DNA of 64,000 bases from Dermacentor variabilis (GCF_050947875.1 NC_134569.1:21799631-21863630), one strand, 5' to 3'. Positions 49,851 through 62,984 are shown, numbered from the stretch's first letter. The notes: generated from the letters alone by a model not told the origin. Numbers and translations: made by a program.

Positions 49851-51163
49851 GTAACCGACCAGCACCAGTGACAACCACTGGACCTTCGAGCGATGCTGAC
49901 ATTTGTTCGCGCGCACCAATGCGCTCTCGGTCTTCGTCCAAGACATTAACTTGGACACTGCGAGACCTTCTGAATACTGTGCATGTGCAATGCATGAATA
50001 TGTAATTTCATGTAGTACCCTTGTCGTCTGGACCAGCATCTATGCATCTGGCCATGCAAACATCTCCGGCAGTCACAAACGAATCACTATATACCTCTAT
50101 TCAATGGGCGCACATGCTTGTGGACGGCGCTTATTGGATGCCGCAGTACGCTGACATTATCTGAAGAAAAAATAGACCAGCGAGACAACATAAAACAAAG
50201 CAAGATGACGCTACCACAGTAATTCCTCGCGAGTTCTGAAGATTTCACTCCGCAAGAATGTGCTTAACGCCGGGGAAGCAAAATAGAATGTCCCCTATGT
50301 TCACACTCGTTCGTTTATTGCTTGCAAAGGTATACCTCACGCCCTTTCTCATCTCCAACACCTATCCATCTTCGCCAGCGCGTATTCTTACGAAACACAA
50401 GTGACAGCATCTCTAAGCTCAGCCAAGTTGCCTGGGTTTATAATTCGGTCTTACTGATACGAACATATGGAAAGGAAAAAAAAATTCAACTCGATAACCA
50501 CATCGCAACCTTCCAGCATCCCCGCCGTCAAGGAGCATACAATGTGACGGGATGTCAAAAACTGGAGACTACTCAGAGCTGGACGAGACGAGTTACGAAG
50601 GAGCACAAGTGAGCGGTGCAGCTTGAAGCACATAATGAAAATATGCACGGCTTTAAGCGTACTATGAGTAAGAATAACAGTGACATAATTCAATTACTTT
50701 CTGCACGCTTTCAAACACCAGTGCCCTGCACATAGTGTATAGCACGCCCGCCTATGTCTCCCTCAAAAGTTTGCAGAAAACCTCGCTCTCCTGGAAGTTC
50801 TCACGGAGAATCCTTTGGCGCTGCTCGTTCGTATGAGTCATGAACATACGTTATACGAAAGACTACATTAAACAAAGATATTTATAAACTGCAGACAGGA
50901 CGACCTATCGGCACGCGACGTACGCGGAGCACAGCACTGGAACGCCATCGACGACACCCCTCGAGTCAACGCTTATTTTAACACATCCAAAATTAAACAT
51001 AAATATTTAACCTAACATCCTGCATGCCGTGGTATTCCGCGCTCGCGGGCCCACATCTGCATTTTCGGTGTGCTGTTGCTAAAACAAATAGCTGTCCGTC
51101 AGCATTAGACCTGTATTATTTTTGCCTCGTGAACCCACACTTCAGCCACATAGAAGCACTCAC
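49851..51163. other. no gene; downstream side of the 51.2-kb exon (likely intron)
   Basis: No open frame looks like a second exon for the minus-strand gene in this interval. Confidence 0.35.
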
Positions 51164-51358
51164 CTCGTCGAAGTTGTCGTACTGCTCACTCTTTTCTTCA
51201 GCAGTCAGTTCCGTAGCGGCTGCGGGTACGGACGCCGATGTCGACGAGGTATCGGACACACCGTCCAACGTGGACGGAGAAGGTCTGACCCTGGTGGCGT
51301 CATCCTCGCAGCTCCTCGACACAGCGGTTCTACACTGGGCACTGCGCGAGCTCGCCAT
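51164..51358 (-). CDS. probable first coding exon of an unrecognised gene (partial)
   Basis: An ATG in a strong context (A at -3, G at +4) opens 65 codons that end in phase 0 at GACGAG|GTGAGTGC, an excellent splice donor. The encoded N-terminus begins MASSRSAQCRTAV, has a Ser/Thr-rich middle (DGVSDTSSTSASVPAAA), and ends with a charged stretch ELTAEEKSEQYDNFDE, which looks like the conserved part. Composition fits a disordered N-terminal tail. No domain, signal peptide or membrane helix is visible and I do not recognise the family. The following exon would lie at lower coordinates, but none was identified. A CpG-rich block about 0.8-1.4 kb upstream could hold the promoter. The strong ATG and donor at the two ends of an open frame are the main evidence; a chance match cannot be excluded for so short an exon. 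Confidence 0.5.
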
Positions 51359-52159
51359 CGTCGCCACTCACGAGCTGATTTCAGCATCCAGGGTTAATCC
51401 ACTCGAATAGCGAAGGCTCTGACACGTCAGCTTGTAGCCGGTGTCAAAGGAGCTGACATGTCGGGTATGGTTGACTTCGGATCGCTTAGCGCTCTGGCGA
51501 TGACTCCGGCTAGTTAACAACAAGCAAGAAAAGTTGACCAGTTGCGGACAAAAACACGGGTGTTCTACTTTCTTAAGCTTCTTCTGGATTCAGTAATGCA
51601 ACACTTGCTCATACGCGATAGGTTCAATTCTCCCATTTCACACAATTCGTTGCCGGCTCAATTTCGATACCACCGCAAATGATGTGAAGCGAGACAAGTA
51701 GGCGTATACCGTGAAACTATTCCTTGGCGCTAGTTGTGCAACGAGCTTACACTTCGCTACGTGTGCCACACTTGAACTCGCAAGTTCAAGTTTTGCAAGT
51801 GCAACGAAAGCTCCGCTTTGTATCCTGCGCTTTGTAAACCATTAACAGGACAAAAGCTTTAAACCTAGCCGTCTATGAGCTTTTCTCGTGGACGCCGCCT
51901 CAAGCTTCAAAACACGCGGCCAGTTGCGTGATAGATTCTCTCGTTTCACGTTCAGGGCGCAGCTAAGGCGGAATGCAACTTTCCCGCTTGTAATCAAACA
52001 CATTGGAAGGGAAGACAGTCACAAAGTGATGATCGCTACCACAGTTATCTCACACACCAGCGCAAGAGCAGACTTTCTCAACGAGGCAGCGGAGGACACC
52101 GCGAACGCACACAGCGCATAATCTCGCGTGGGTCACTCCCGTACATCCCACACTCAGCG

Positions 52160-52740
52160 ACCAGAAACAGCGCGAGAAGCCACCGAGGCCGCTGTCATCG
52201 CCATGCCAGTCTGGCCTCGGGCGCCACTCCACAGACCGCTCTTCTCTGTGTGCGACGTCCCGCAGCTGGGCAGGTGAATCAGAGCAAGCACACGCCGCGA
52301 CGCCTTGCAACGCCAGCAGGCCACGCACTGCCCGTGAGGCTGGAGCCGTCGCTGCTGCTGTTCCAGCGGCGGCAGACCAATGGCGGTGGCGGCGCCGACG
52401 AAGGCTGCCGCGGCGGTCGCGCACACAGCTCGGCGATGCACGCGTATGTACGGTGCCCACCTGGCGCGCAGACTCGGCGAGGCGAGCGCGGCTCCTCGAG
52501 ACTTCTTTTCCGGTACGCAACAGATGTTCCCACACACGACCGCCGCCAGCGAGCGCGAATACGACGTCACGGCCGCCTTCTTCCCGTGCGCGGCTCGCTT
52601 CCCCTCTTGCCGCAGGGCTCGCGCTGCGGTGCACGCGAACCCTTGCGCGAAAACGCACCCTCATCGACGCGCGCGGGGCAGATAGCCGCGCTTACGTTGG
52701 TTGCGGATGTGCTAGCGCGCTGACGTGAAAGAAACGGCAG
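52160..52740. promoter_or_regulatory. CpG-rich block, candidate promoter region
   Basis: A block of about 0.6 kb is much richer in G+C and CpG than its surroundings. It lies upstream of the minus-strand exon at 51.2-51.4 kb and may be its promoter or a non-coding first exon. Both strands are open for long stretches here (for example 204 codons on minus at 52050-52664). The translations are Arg/Ala-rich and look like a by-product of base composition, so I do not call a protein. A donor-like GTAAGTAC on the minus strand near 52810 could end a leader exon, but is preceded by C. Confidence 0.3.
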
Positions 52741-52975
52741 CCGCCAGCGAGGGCCGAGAGTCGGCGCACGCACCAGCTGTAGTCGTCGACTTTCCCAGCA
52801 ACGTACTTACGACAAGATGCGTGTCGAGGCACCGGCACATAACATCTATCGATGGCTCACGAGCACCATGCGGTAATTCGAGAATTCTACAGTCTGAAAC
52901 ATACATCCCTACTATCGCACTGCTTCTATGTACAAGCAAAGAACCGGAACATATCAGAGAAGCGGAAGACTACTG

Positions 52976-53316
52976 TTGGGAATGGGGGGCTCAATCCCAT
53001 CGCTCGTAATCAGTTGTCAAGATTGGAGTCAGACATGAATTAGAAGGTAGCTGGCCCATGCCGTCGTCCAACTTATCCACGCTGAGGACGTTGATGAAGG
53101 GAAGGACTGCTTCTCATCGAGAACGAGGAATATGGGTTTATTTACAGTATCTACATAAGGATGTTGCAGTTCATCAGTCTAGCATGACTGCGAGAGAAAA
53201 TTGCACTGAGCAGCCGCACAACAGCGGTTTATAAACACTCGGTCCTCCCTCGATCCCAAGGTGAGGAAACGGCCGACCAGTCATCGTAAACGAGTCGCCT
53301 CTCTGTGGGACGGCTT
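52976..53316 (-). mobile_element. solo LTR of an LTR retrotransposon
   Basis: On the minus strand the segment runs from about TGTGTAAGCCGTCCCACAG, through a TATA-like TTTATAAAC (complement of about 53227-53236), the AATAAA signal (complement of 53137-53142), to an end at CCCCATTCCCAACA. The R-U5 part is shared with the segment at 538-751. No tRNA primer site or polypurine tract is visible beside it and I could not find a convincing target duplication. It is best read as a solo LTR that could carry residual promoter and polyadenylation signals. Confidence 0.6.
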
Positions 53317-55345
53317 ACACACACACGCACTCACACACACACTTCCTTGTGCGAGGTTCACGATCCCCAAACGAAGTCAGACGGACTTCGTAGAACTTGG
53401 GGCTTGTGTCAGGAAAGGTGCATTTTATTCCCCGAGCTGACCCCCGCAGCGCGGCCAGGTGCCCATTGTCTTGCGTCTTGGACGGTGCGTGGGAAGGGGT
53501 GTCGAACTACGTTCCCTCGGGGACTCCCTCGTTCACAGCAGACCAGGTTGGCGGTGGCGGGTTCAGGCACAAAGCCTGTTTCGTCGCACTCATCTTGGCT
53601 CCAGCGACGGAGGTTGAGGACGCGCGTATTGTTCTTCACACACAGTCGACTCAGTGACGCCGTGGCTAGAGGTTTGTGGTGGCGTTCCAGAAAAGTTTCC
53701 GCAGCTGTCGCAACTGGCTGGCAAAACTTGCACCACAGCTGGGCCGTTCTTAACAGCGCATTCACGTTCTTAACACTACCCACGGGTGAGGTAAACTTTA
53801 CCACGCCTGGCTCCTCTACAGAATCCACAAAAGAGCGCATGGCCCGATTCGAGACACTCCATAACCGACTATCTAGAGAATTGCTGCAGCTGCGCAAAGT
53901 GAACATCGAAGTGCAAGAAAACCTCTCAAGGTTGCCACAGAAACAGCCACAAACTCTCGCACCACCTTGAGGTGGTATAGCTAGGACTTGAAGGATGACG
54001 TAGACACACGAGACGCAAGCAATATGGCCCACTCCATGCGCGGAAGCCGAAGCTATGCTCCGGCCAGCACCGTTGAGGGGCGAGTGAAGTATACTTTAAA
54101 AGGGATATAAGTTAAAGCGAGTGGTAAGATAAAGAGTCAATCTTTCATACGCGAAATACAAAGGAGTGTTTCACCTTCTTTCAGTTCTCTCCAGGCAGAC
54201 CACCATGTACAATCCAACACTCGAAGAAGCAGCAAGTGCGTCGCCATTTCGCAATAATGCGTTGTGTAGAATCTCAGGAGCAGAGTCGAAGGAAATGTCT
54301 GTACCGCACGTATATATGATTACCTCCATACCCGTTTCTTCTTGTATTCTTTTCTCTTTCTTTCAGCCCTCAATCGATGCGAGAGACCATCTCTCTTTTG
54401 CTGGCTTTCCAGAAACAGCTCGACCAGCGAGGGCAGATCTCTGAAACAACACCACACTATACTATCCCCTTCGCCAAATAAAGATCGCGGAGATATAACT
54501 CAATACGCGTCTGCGAGGCCCTTCACCAGCTCCGCCTCTTTCGTGCTGCCCGACCAGCGAATGACGTTACGAAATGACGTCTTCTCGCAATTGGAAGCTA
54601 CCACATACCACCAAGTATAGCCTATCAAATTCTGCAATGTTCCACTGAATCGCTGTTCCTTGGCAGAAAAGTTTGCCATGCTTTAAAGCAGAACAATTAC
54701 AGTCCCTATACTGTATATGGCATGCCACCAGCAATATCTGCTCCCTAGTATTGCGCTTAATTTTTTTATCCTTTCCGACAGATCTGATTGTCACAACTAT
54801 GAAGACCGGCGTCTGACGCTACTTTAAGCAATCAGCAGGCCTGTAGTACAGAACGTTCTTTTGTATATACGAACCCCCGTCCCACAGAACTACATTTTTG
54901 TGATGTTGCTATAGCTGCATGCTTTTCATACTGCGCTTTTCACGGCTATTTCAATACTTACGCTCAAGAAGAAACCACTGCGTACCGTGAGTTTCACTTC
55001 CTTTGACTGTTAGAAAGCAGGATTAAGCTACGACAAATTGAAGCCATGTCAGTCGAATGATTCATCAACTTGATTTGTGCGCGTGTAGCTCCACCATATT
55101 GGCTAACCTGCTCATAGTTCCCAGATGCGTGACACAGCTAAGCTCATTCTTATACGTCGTTCCTTCCACTTAGCCAAGCACGGCTGCTTGCCTTCACAGA
55201 GAACCGACATTCTCTCCCCTTTTAGCGCGGAAGATGTGTTGTAGCTGACCCAGGAAACAAAGATTCCGGTCGAGATCTCCGAACATGCATACAGCATACC
55301 GTCCCACCGTAAGCAAGCTTTCCACGCCGCGCAATATTATTGATG
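53317..55345. other. no gene recognised; long open frames on both strands at 53.3-54.0 kb
   Basis: A 221-codon plus frame opens with GTG and has its first ATG late, before RFETLHNRLSRELLQLRKV, a possible short helix. A 207-codon minus frame overlaps it. Frames of this length are expected about once by chance in a window this size, and neither shows a domain. Confidence 0.3.
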
Positions 55346-55349
55346 TTTA

Positions 55350-55853
55350 GGGACACTAAAGTGAAAAATGATTTCTTCTGCATTAGTAAATTACCGTTCT
55401 ACAACAACAAAAACACCACCCTTACAACGATAAGACGTTTGGCAAGCCAGAAGAAGCGCAAGAACGAAATACGGGTGGCGACGCCTATTTAAGTTCCCGC
55501 ACCTGGGGGCTGTGGCGTCTTGGATTTTTATAGCACCTTCTAGGGCCTACTAATTATATATAGCGGTACAGATTGACTACATTGTGTTCTAAAGGAACCA
55601 AATAATAAACAAGGCAAGGTTCTGGAACCTTTATTCAGCCAACGCGGCCCAAATGCGAAAACATACTTTGGAATCCCTGACGTCACGCTGACGTACCGGC
55701 GCTGCGGTTTCGGCGCGAAATTCAAATACTTATACTTGGACCTTCATTTTCTCATCTAATATTCAAACTATTTTTGTTTATATGACTGCCTGCAGGGTTC
55801 TCAAACAATGCTTCATTAGTCTAAACTGATTTATTGTATCGCTTTAGTGTCCC
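55350..55853. mobile_element. MITE-like DNA element with GGGACACTAAAG inverted ends
   Basis: The ends GGGACACTAAAGTGA (left) and CTTTAGTGTCCC (right) are exact complements over 12 bases. TTTA lies outside both ends, and the right end reads CCCTTTAA, so the target was probably TTAA-like. The 0.5-kb interior has no coding frame. The inner right half is repeated, inverted, at 56669-56890. Confidence 0.7.
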
Positions 55854-56267
55854 TTTAACTGTACTTACGCGGAATGTCTCACAGATGGCACAAAAGTGCG
55901 AAGATTGACTAGTTGGTTAAGCAAAACTAAATAAATGAATAAACACATGCAGCAGTTTGTTGTTGCTTTTTTCTGTGGTCCTGTAGCTTGCGCCTTTCAG
56001 ATTATTATAGGCGTTTTTCCACACGCCATAGCAACAGTGAGCCCTTAGTTTTAAGAAACTTCCGCTGTCGTGTAGTGGACTTTGCGGAGAAGAAAAAGAA
56101 AAAACGAAAAATAAAAGAACGAGAGCCCTAAGTATAGGTACAGGGCGTCTCATTTTACAATTTTAACTAAAGGAGATGCCCACCATGCCTCAACGACACG
56201 TATACTTAATTTCTGGTGCATTTTAAGGCGAGTTTGGTTTATTGTGAATAGCTAGCTTTGTGCGTAT

Positions 56268-56284
56268 GGGGGGGGGGGGGGGGG
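56268..56284. repeat. poly-G tract
   Basis: Seventeen consecutive G bases. Confidence 0.9.
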
Positions 56285-56668
56285 CGGCTGTAATTGTGAC
56301 TGTGCTGATTTGTTTGCCCGATAAGCATAACGGGAGTTATTACTGCAGCCAAAGCCGAAAGCAATCAACGGCTTCCATTTGTAAACGTCATCACGACCGA
56401 CAGAGCAAGAAGTGAGGCAAGGAGCCAGTCACGTACAAACAGGCAGCGCGTATTCAGATTCAAATGTAATTGCGCTCGCGTTGCGACAGGCATAATCAGA
56501 AAGCGTTCCTCGCCGCCGTACTTGAACTCGCGCACCCAGCAGCTGCTTCTGCGTTAGAGGCACGTAAATCTGCGGAGCCTCAACGGACGCCCACGCCATG
56601 CTCGAACACGAACTCGGTTGGCCTACACGGCAAGCCGACTTTCCTGTTCTCTTAAATTGTGTCCATAC

Positions 56669-56890
56669 TTAAAGGGATACAAAATAGAAACACTGAGTCA
56701 GCTTAAACTGATAAAGTATTCCTTCAAAACTCCATTTTTGTTGATTTCGCGGTAACAGGTTCATCATCAAAAGAGACAATAAAGGTCGAAGTACCATTTA
56801 GCGATGTTCGCGCCGACTCACCAGCGCCGGTGCGTCACAGTGACGCCAGGGATTTCTTTTTCGTATTATTGCCGTTGAGGCTCAGTGAAA
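56669..56890. mobile_element. truncated relative of the 55.35-kb MITE
   Basis: It starts TTAAAGGGATAC and continues with AATAGAAACACTGAGTCAGC, TTAAACTGATAAAGTATT and CAGCGCCGGTGCGTCA..GTGACGCCAGGGATT. This matches the inverted right half of the 55.35-kb element (TTAAAGGGACAC, AATAAATCAGTTTAGAC, CAGCGCCGGTACGTCAGCG). The far end is missing. Confidence 0.6.
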
Positions 56891-57984
56891 ATTCTCAAAT
56901 CTTGCTGATTTCAATCTTTGGCTGTTTCAGAGAACAGCTTCAGCGCTAAAGGTTTAGCTATAGGCCTAAGCAGACGTCGTAAAAATTCGTCACGCCACGG
57001 TGAACTGGTGCAGGAAGCCCTGTGTGGGGTCGTCACCGGTGCTTCCGTGTCTGCGCCTTCTCTGTCTTACGAAGCCTCCTCTCGCGGTAAGAGTGACATC
57101 TTTGGTAACTGCTAATAACCGAAGTGCACTCATTAGCCGACCGCTACACCAGTCTTAATATAATATTTGTTTCCTACAACAGAGAGATACCTTAATTCTA
57201 CTTGCCGTTGAAGGCAGAACTTTGATAAGAGAGAATTATCACAAAGAGTGATGGAAATCAGCAAATTCCCTCAAAATTCGAAGCACATTGTTTAAAATTG
57301 CGTAATTTGACACCAAGAACAGATGCCACAAGTTTGCGAGCTGCCTTCGTTTGATCCTTGACAGGCGGCGTTCTTCTTTCTTATTTTTTTCTTTTTTTTT
57401 TTTTTTTTGCTCCAAGTACGCGCCTGTGAGCCGCCAGCAGATGGCGTAGCGGAAGTGTATCACGGGCCAGCGCCAAATGCTGACGGCCGCCTTCCGCAGC
57501 AGTCATTTTCAGCCAGTCGGGTAAGATCTCGCTGACTATATCTAAGCACTCCCGAGCACAGTCTTAAAGAGTATCTAATTATCGTGAGCACGTGCTGCTC
57601 GAGTACAGAATAGTGGGAGCAAACTTAATGCGGCGGTATTTCAAGATATCGCTGTTGAAGCGCCGCGAATGTTCAATGATGATGCCACTCGAAGGGAAAC
57701 AGCAAGTAGCGCTTGTAGCAGTGACAGTCGACAATAGCTCACAGCGGAACTTGGGTGGAAGCAACAGGAGTTTAATTTTCTGGTAACTTGCCCCTTCCGG
57801 CGACATAATAATGGTAGTGTGTGGGCACGTCGTAAACATAAACATCGTCAGAGTGCCCTGCGCTGTAAAAAACCAGCGTCATTGCTCACGTGCGCAATGT
57901 GTTGTAAGCATCATCACTATATGCCATAGCGGTGTGAGTTTCCCACAGAAGAGAATGGTGACCACCGACTCAGTAATAGGCAAA

Positions 57985-57993
57985 AGTAAAGAA

Positions 57994-58041
<48 letters not shown>

Positions 58042-58043
58042 GA
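57985..58043. repeat. (GAAA)n grading into (GA)n
   Basis: GAAA units followed by eleven GA units. A run of nine G occurs shortly after (about 58112-58120). Confidence 0.95.
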
Positions 58044-58664
58044 CGGTATTCGCGGCGCACGAAAAGTCTAGAAGTAGAAGCAGTACAGATAAACCAAGCA
58101 TGAAAAAAAAAGGGGGGGGGGAATCTAAGCCGAAGGGACCAGCGTGCACTATAAAACAGAACTAATTCGGTCAATCGCCGACTAATTTGCGAAGCCGTTT
58201 TCTCTGTTCGGCTGGAACATCTGCTCCTCGTGCGGTCTCTCAGCAAGGAACGCAGCGGGCGCGTGCTCGTTCTCCGACGCCAGGGTGGGTAGGCGGAGAG
58301 GCCAGGCCCTTTCACGCAAGAGCAGCATAATGATCCGCGAGACGGATATCTCCGGCGGCAAGAGCGGAACGCGAGTCCTAAAGCTCACAAGAGGCAAGCA
58401 ATAGGCCATAGCTCCCTGGCGGCCGCCTCCTATACGTGCGGTCGCCTTGGATAAGGAGGCTGAGGGTAGAAACCCGCTGGCGGCGCAGCTGAGTCCCCTT
58501 TGAGCACGCCATGTCCTCCGAACGAACGCAAGGAGGCTGAGCAAAGTGAAACAAAACGAGAATAGTTCGGACCTACATGCAGTGGCCCACAAACGATTCG
58601 AAGTATACCCTTTCTCATGCAGCATGGAAAGGCACTGCGCATTGGTTAGATGGCATTTCGGGTG

Positions 58665-59640
58665 GTTCAGAGAGAGAGAGAGATAAAGGATGCATAGAAA
58701 GGCAGGGAGTTTAACCAGAGGTAGATCCGGCTGGCTACCCTGCATGGGGGGAAGAGGTAAGGGAGATAAAAAGAGAGTGGAAGTGGGAGATAGAGAGAAA
58801 GAGAGACGAGCACGAACAAGCCGCGTACACTACAGAGCGGTAGGGGGCGGCGTTGCTAAAGTCTATCGTTTAGCCCCGTAGACCGCAGGAATAACTGGAG
58901 TATGGCCTTCAGCGCGCATGTCCTGACACAAAGCTTTGAGTTCTGACAGTGGACGAATCTCCAACTGGTCCAGTACTCTACACATCACGTGTCTCTGGGC
59001 ACTATATCGCGGGCAGACACACATAATATGTGCGATCGCCTCATCGCTGTTGCATGTGTCGCACGTGGGGCTGTTGGCCATTCCAATAAGGAAAGCATAC
59101 GAGTTCGTAAACGCAACGCCTAGCCACAGACGGTACAGCATGGTCTGTTCCCGTTGTGGTAACCCAGGCGGCAGGTGCATCCGTATGTCCGGAGACAACG
59201 AACGCAAACGACACATGGTGAGAACGTTCGAGTCCCACAGGGGCAATGTACATTCACGGGACATCAATCGCAGCCCAGCCGCAGCGTCTGTTCGCGAAAG
59301 TGGAATCAAGACACGTTGACTACTTTCATGTGCAGATCGGGCGGCTTCGTCGGCGTGGTCATTCCCGCTGGCGCTGCAATGTCCTGGAAGCCATTGAAAA
59401 ATTATGTAGTGTCCCTTGTCATGGCTGCGATAATATGTGTCAAATTTCTGAGGCCAGTTCATTGAGTCCGTGACGCATTGGGCTTTGTTTGCACTGAAGG
59501 GCTGCCTTAAAGTCACTAAAGACTGCCCATTGTTGTAGTGGTTGTTTATTAATAAAATCAAGTGCAGCACGAAGTACCGCAAGTTCTACACCTGTCGATG
59601 TGGTCACACATTAAGTTTTTAATTTGATTTCTTCAGAGTT
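58665..59640 (-). pseudogene. LINE family A 3' half: RNase H, zinc knuckle, 3' UTR
   Basis: On minus, RNase H begins near 59610 with TTSTGVELAVLRAALDFI (catalytic Glu) and WAVFSDFKAALQ (catalytic Asp). After a frameshift it continues FQWLPGHCSASGNDHADEAA (third acidic residue). The first acidic residue (TDGS) is cut off by the 5' truncation. Then come a linker and LYRLWLGVAFTNSYAF, the zinc knuckle CDTCNSDEAIAHIMCVCPRY, and the end PVIPAVYGAKR. The 3' UTR holds the family A tail and ends in a GA tract. This is the best preserved RNase H of the window, but truncation and frameshift make it inactive. Confidence 0.8.
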
Positions 59641-62600
59641 TGGGTGGTTCGATCAGCTTTCTGCAAGCGCTGACGACAGCCGCTTGGTTACCATAGAAAC
59701 GAGACGACACTACGAACAGCAACACACGCGCGCCCCTTTGGTGGCATGCTTGCATTCGATAACCGAAGCCTTGCCCCATCCGCGGCGGCAGCGCTAGAAC
59801 GCATTTTTCGTGGGCACTCACCACAGTTTTATCGTCATATCACGGTAATGAGCTGTTGTGCTACCGTTTGCAAAACGTGGACACTCCTGCCTCGAGATGA
59901 ACAATGGCCAGAGAGCACAGTAAACGAGTAACGTCTGCTACAGTATATGCTTCCTCTGCTCGCTAGGCTGTGCGGTCTGTCGCTCCTGTCTGTAAATGGA
60001 AAGCCCAAGCACGCGGTGCCTAACGAGCAGGTTGCAGGTTCAGTGAGTATACCCGACACGTTCTCACGTTATGTGATCCTTAGGTTATGCGCATTTATGA
60101 TACCACAACGAATGACCTTTGGTTTTAAGTTGTGTGCGACATGCATTTGTCAACCATCCTCGCTAAATGTCCAAATCAGGCGCTGGTCCAGGTGCTACCT
60201 CCACAGCGCACATGACGAAACACGTAAAACAGACGCTTACACAACTAATGGAATACAACCTGTGCCTGCAACAGCCGCTATGTCTACACAACCGACGTGT
60301 ATTTATGCACCCGACGTGAAGAAAACAGACGATGCAGTGATTCTTCAGCATTTGAGCAAGAAGACAACGTCACAGCCTTGCGTGTACGAAATCTATACTA
60401 TGTACTACCATTACTTGTTTTTTGTTTTGTATTTTTTGTTTGCTTTTCTTGTTGTTGTTATTGTCTTTTTATTCTTTTGCTCTCTCTAGGGGCGGCGCCG
60501 TATGAACCTAACTTTCACTTGCTGATAAGTGAAGCACACGCACATCGGTGTCACTTCACGAGCGCCGCGGTATGGAATAGGAAAGGGGTAATTTATCACA
60601 TGCGTGGCACGAACACTACGCGAAGGACGTGTCTGGTGTTCAGCCCGCGCGCCCGTTTGGCCGCCATTTTCTTCCTGCGTCACCTTTTCTACTTTTGCTG
60701 CGCAGGAGAGATACTGCCTGCACCCACTATGCCTTGGCCGAAAACTTGCTTATGGAAATGAAGAACTTTAAAGAAAAAAGACACATCACGTAGTTTGACG
60801 AATGAGGACAGTGTTTCTTTTCCACGTGCTTCCACCTCTCGATCGGCCTCAGCTTCTGAAAAGCTGACGAATCAAAAGAAAAATCTTGGAGCGCCGGTGG
60901 CGACGTAAATTTATCAGCTACCATGGTGCAGACAACGCTAGAGCTTCGACAGCCTATTAAAGCTGCCATTTTTTTTTTCTACCTCAGTTTGCACAAACCT
61001 GGATCGGATCGCAGATACTGTCACGACGAAATGTCTTCAGGCGAAAGACGAACACCTCCCAACGCGGCAAGGACACTATATAGCAAGCGACCTTTTACTG
61101 AAGCAACGGCGGAGGCGGAGGCGTCGGCGACGACGAGAACAGAAACCAGGCAGAATGAGAAGACCAGGAAATGAGAAAACGCGTTATTCGGCACTCTCAT
61201 GGAAGCTGTACTTGTTGTGAAGCGAATTTATTTGCAACGAACGTGACGTGTCTTGCTAAAGATAATCCGCAAACAAGATACGCTTCAGCTCAGTGAAAAT
61301 CATCAGCAAGCCACGCTGCTATTATGGGTTGCTGGCACGTGCACGTTGAAAATAACATAAGCGTCAAGCGTGCATACCCTCCAGGAACCCGGAATGCCGA
61401 CCATACCTGGTTAGCGTAAACATGAAACTGTTCAAGGATCAAGAAGCTCAGAGACTTGCATGCCTGCCGCTATACTTGTTTACAGCGTCACCACCAGACA
61501 ATACACAGCGCTAACGAGCGTGGGAGATGTTATCTCCCACGGATAAGAGGAAAATCGCTCGAGCAACCCTTTAATTAAGTGTTAGCGCAAATGATGCCAT
61601 GTGCAAGGGGCGTTCGTGAGCGCTCTCTAACTGATCACTCTGCAGTGCGTTAGCAGCGAAAGTTGTGCGATAACAAGGCACAATTACTTTTGCGAGTCCG
61701 TGCTGTCATTGCTTGGGAAGAAGCTCCTTTCGACTTTTGTACGCGCAAGCTACGGACAGAGCTATTTTTGCTGTTCTCGTCCCTGTCGGAACGGTACGAG
61801 ATTTGAAAAATGGTGGGGTGCTCACAGTAACTGGACTGATCCGTACACAGGTCCGCGTCTTCGTTTTATAGCAGCTGCAAATTTAGTTCAAACAAAAACA
61901 AAAATCGAATGAAAAAAAATATATATAATTCAGCGTCTCGCACTTACAGCTTCCTCAGCGGAAGCGAAGAAGTTCCACGGACACATGCGGGCAAAATAAA
62001 AAAACCAGCAGTCGAAGCGTGCCCCACTCTTATGAACGGCCCACCACGAGCTGCAGCCAGACTCGGCCAAGCCTTTCGTGACCTCAGCTGCCTTTCACGT
62101 TCCTTTCGCTCAGCTCGAGGAAAGATCCAGGAGCACTTGCCTCTCGTCCCCATAATACCCAGGTGCGGTACGTAACACGGGCACGGGAATAACTGCACAG
62201 CAACCAGAAGGAAGAAAAACCCTCAAAGTTGGCTTGAACAATGAGCGTAGAATAGACTCGTTTAATGAGCTCCGCACACGAACGACGCCTCCCGCAATCT
62301 GGTTTGAATAGGCGGCGTTCTCGCCGCAGCACAATGCCCCGTCCCTGCCACTCTCATCCACTTCGTGAAGCGAGGGCAACAAGCTTCCACTCCTTCATGC
62401 TCGAACACAGGAGCCGCATAAACTCTCTCTGCCTCGCGGAAGCACTCGGCAGGATCCATTCTTTGTTCCTACTCTACATGCGAGGTCCCGAGCGGCGGGT
62501 CAATTTCATATCCCCTGGTTAAACCCCCTGCCCTTCCCTCTCTAACCGCTGTTCTGAAGCGGCATAAATGTGAATGCTCCTGAAGGCACCAGGGGAAAGC

Positions 62601-62799
62601 TTACAGCACGTAAGAACTGAAGCGCCTAAGAAATACAAAGAGTAAAAGCTCTGAGCAAAAAAGAAAAGAAATAATAATTCAACCTGGAACGAAGCAATGA
62701 AGATACAATAAAGAGCAAGAAATAGCTGCAGGTATTCCGCTCCATGGGAAGTGAGTTATTTGGCGTCCAACACATCCGTTCAGTGTGCCTCTCATACGT
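59641..62799. other. no gene recognised
   Basis: Ordinary to AT-rich sequence. A 180-codon plus frame at 59.95-60.49 kb ends in a run of hydrophobic codons from T-rich DNA (60.41-60.49 kb) and is not convincing. Confidence 0.35.
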
Positions 62800-62984
62800 C
62801 GCGTTCGCCCAGCTAACGATTTCCGATGAGCACGAGGACGAGGGTTCGATTCCCGGCCGCAAAAGGTCGCATTCAGATGTGGAGCGGAATGAAAAACAAG
62901 GCTAATGTACCGCGCTTTGGGCGCACGTTAAGAACTCTAGCTAGGAAAAATTAAGCTGGAACCCTCCGCGACGACATCTCATTA
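62800..62984 (+). mobile_element. decayed Ruka-like SINE
   Basis: A B-box-like GGGTTCGATTCCC preceded by GAGCACGAGG, then TCGCATTCAGATG..GCGGAATG, GTACCGCGCTTTGGGCGCACG, TTAAGAACTC and GGAACCCTCCGCGACG follow the order of the complete copy at 20055. Many substitutions and small gaps. Confidence 0.6.

Noticed and set aside
52050..52664. 204-codon minus frame
   Set aside because: Arg/Ala-rich translation of a CpG-rich block, open on both strands, no protein-like pattern.
53305..53970. 221-codon plus frame and its 207-codon antisense
   Set aside because: The plus frame opens with GTG; about one frame of this length is expected by chance; no domain seen.
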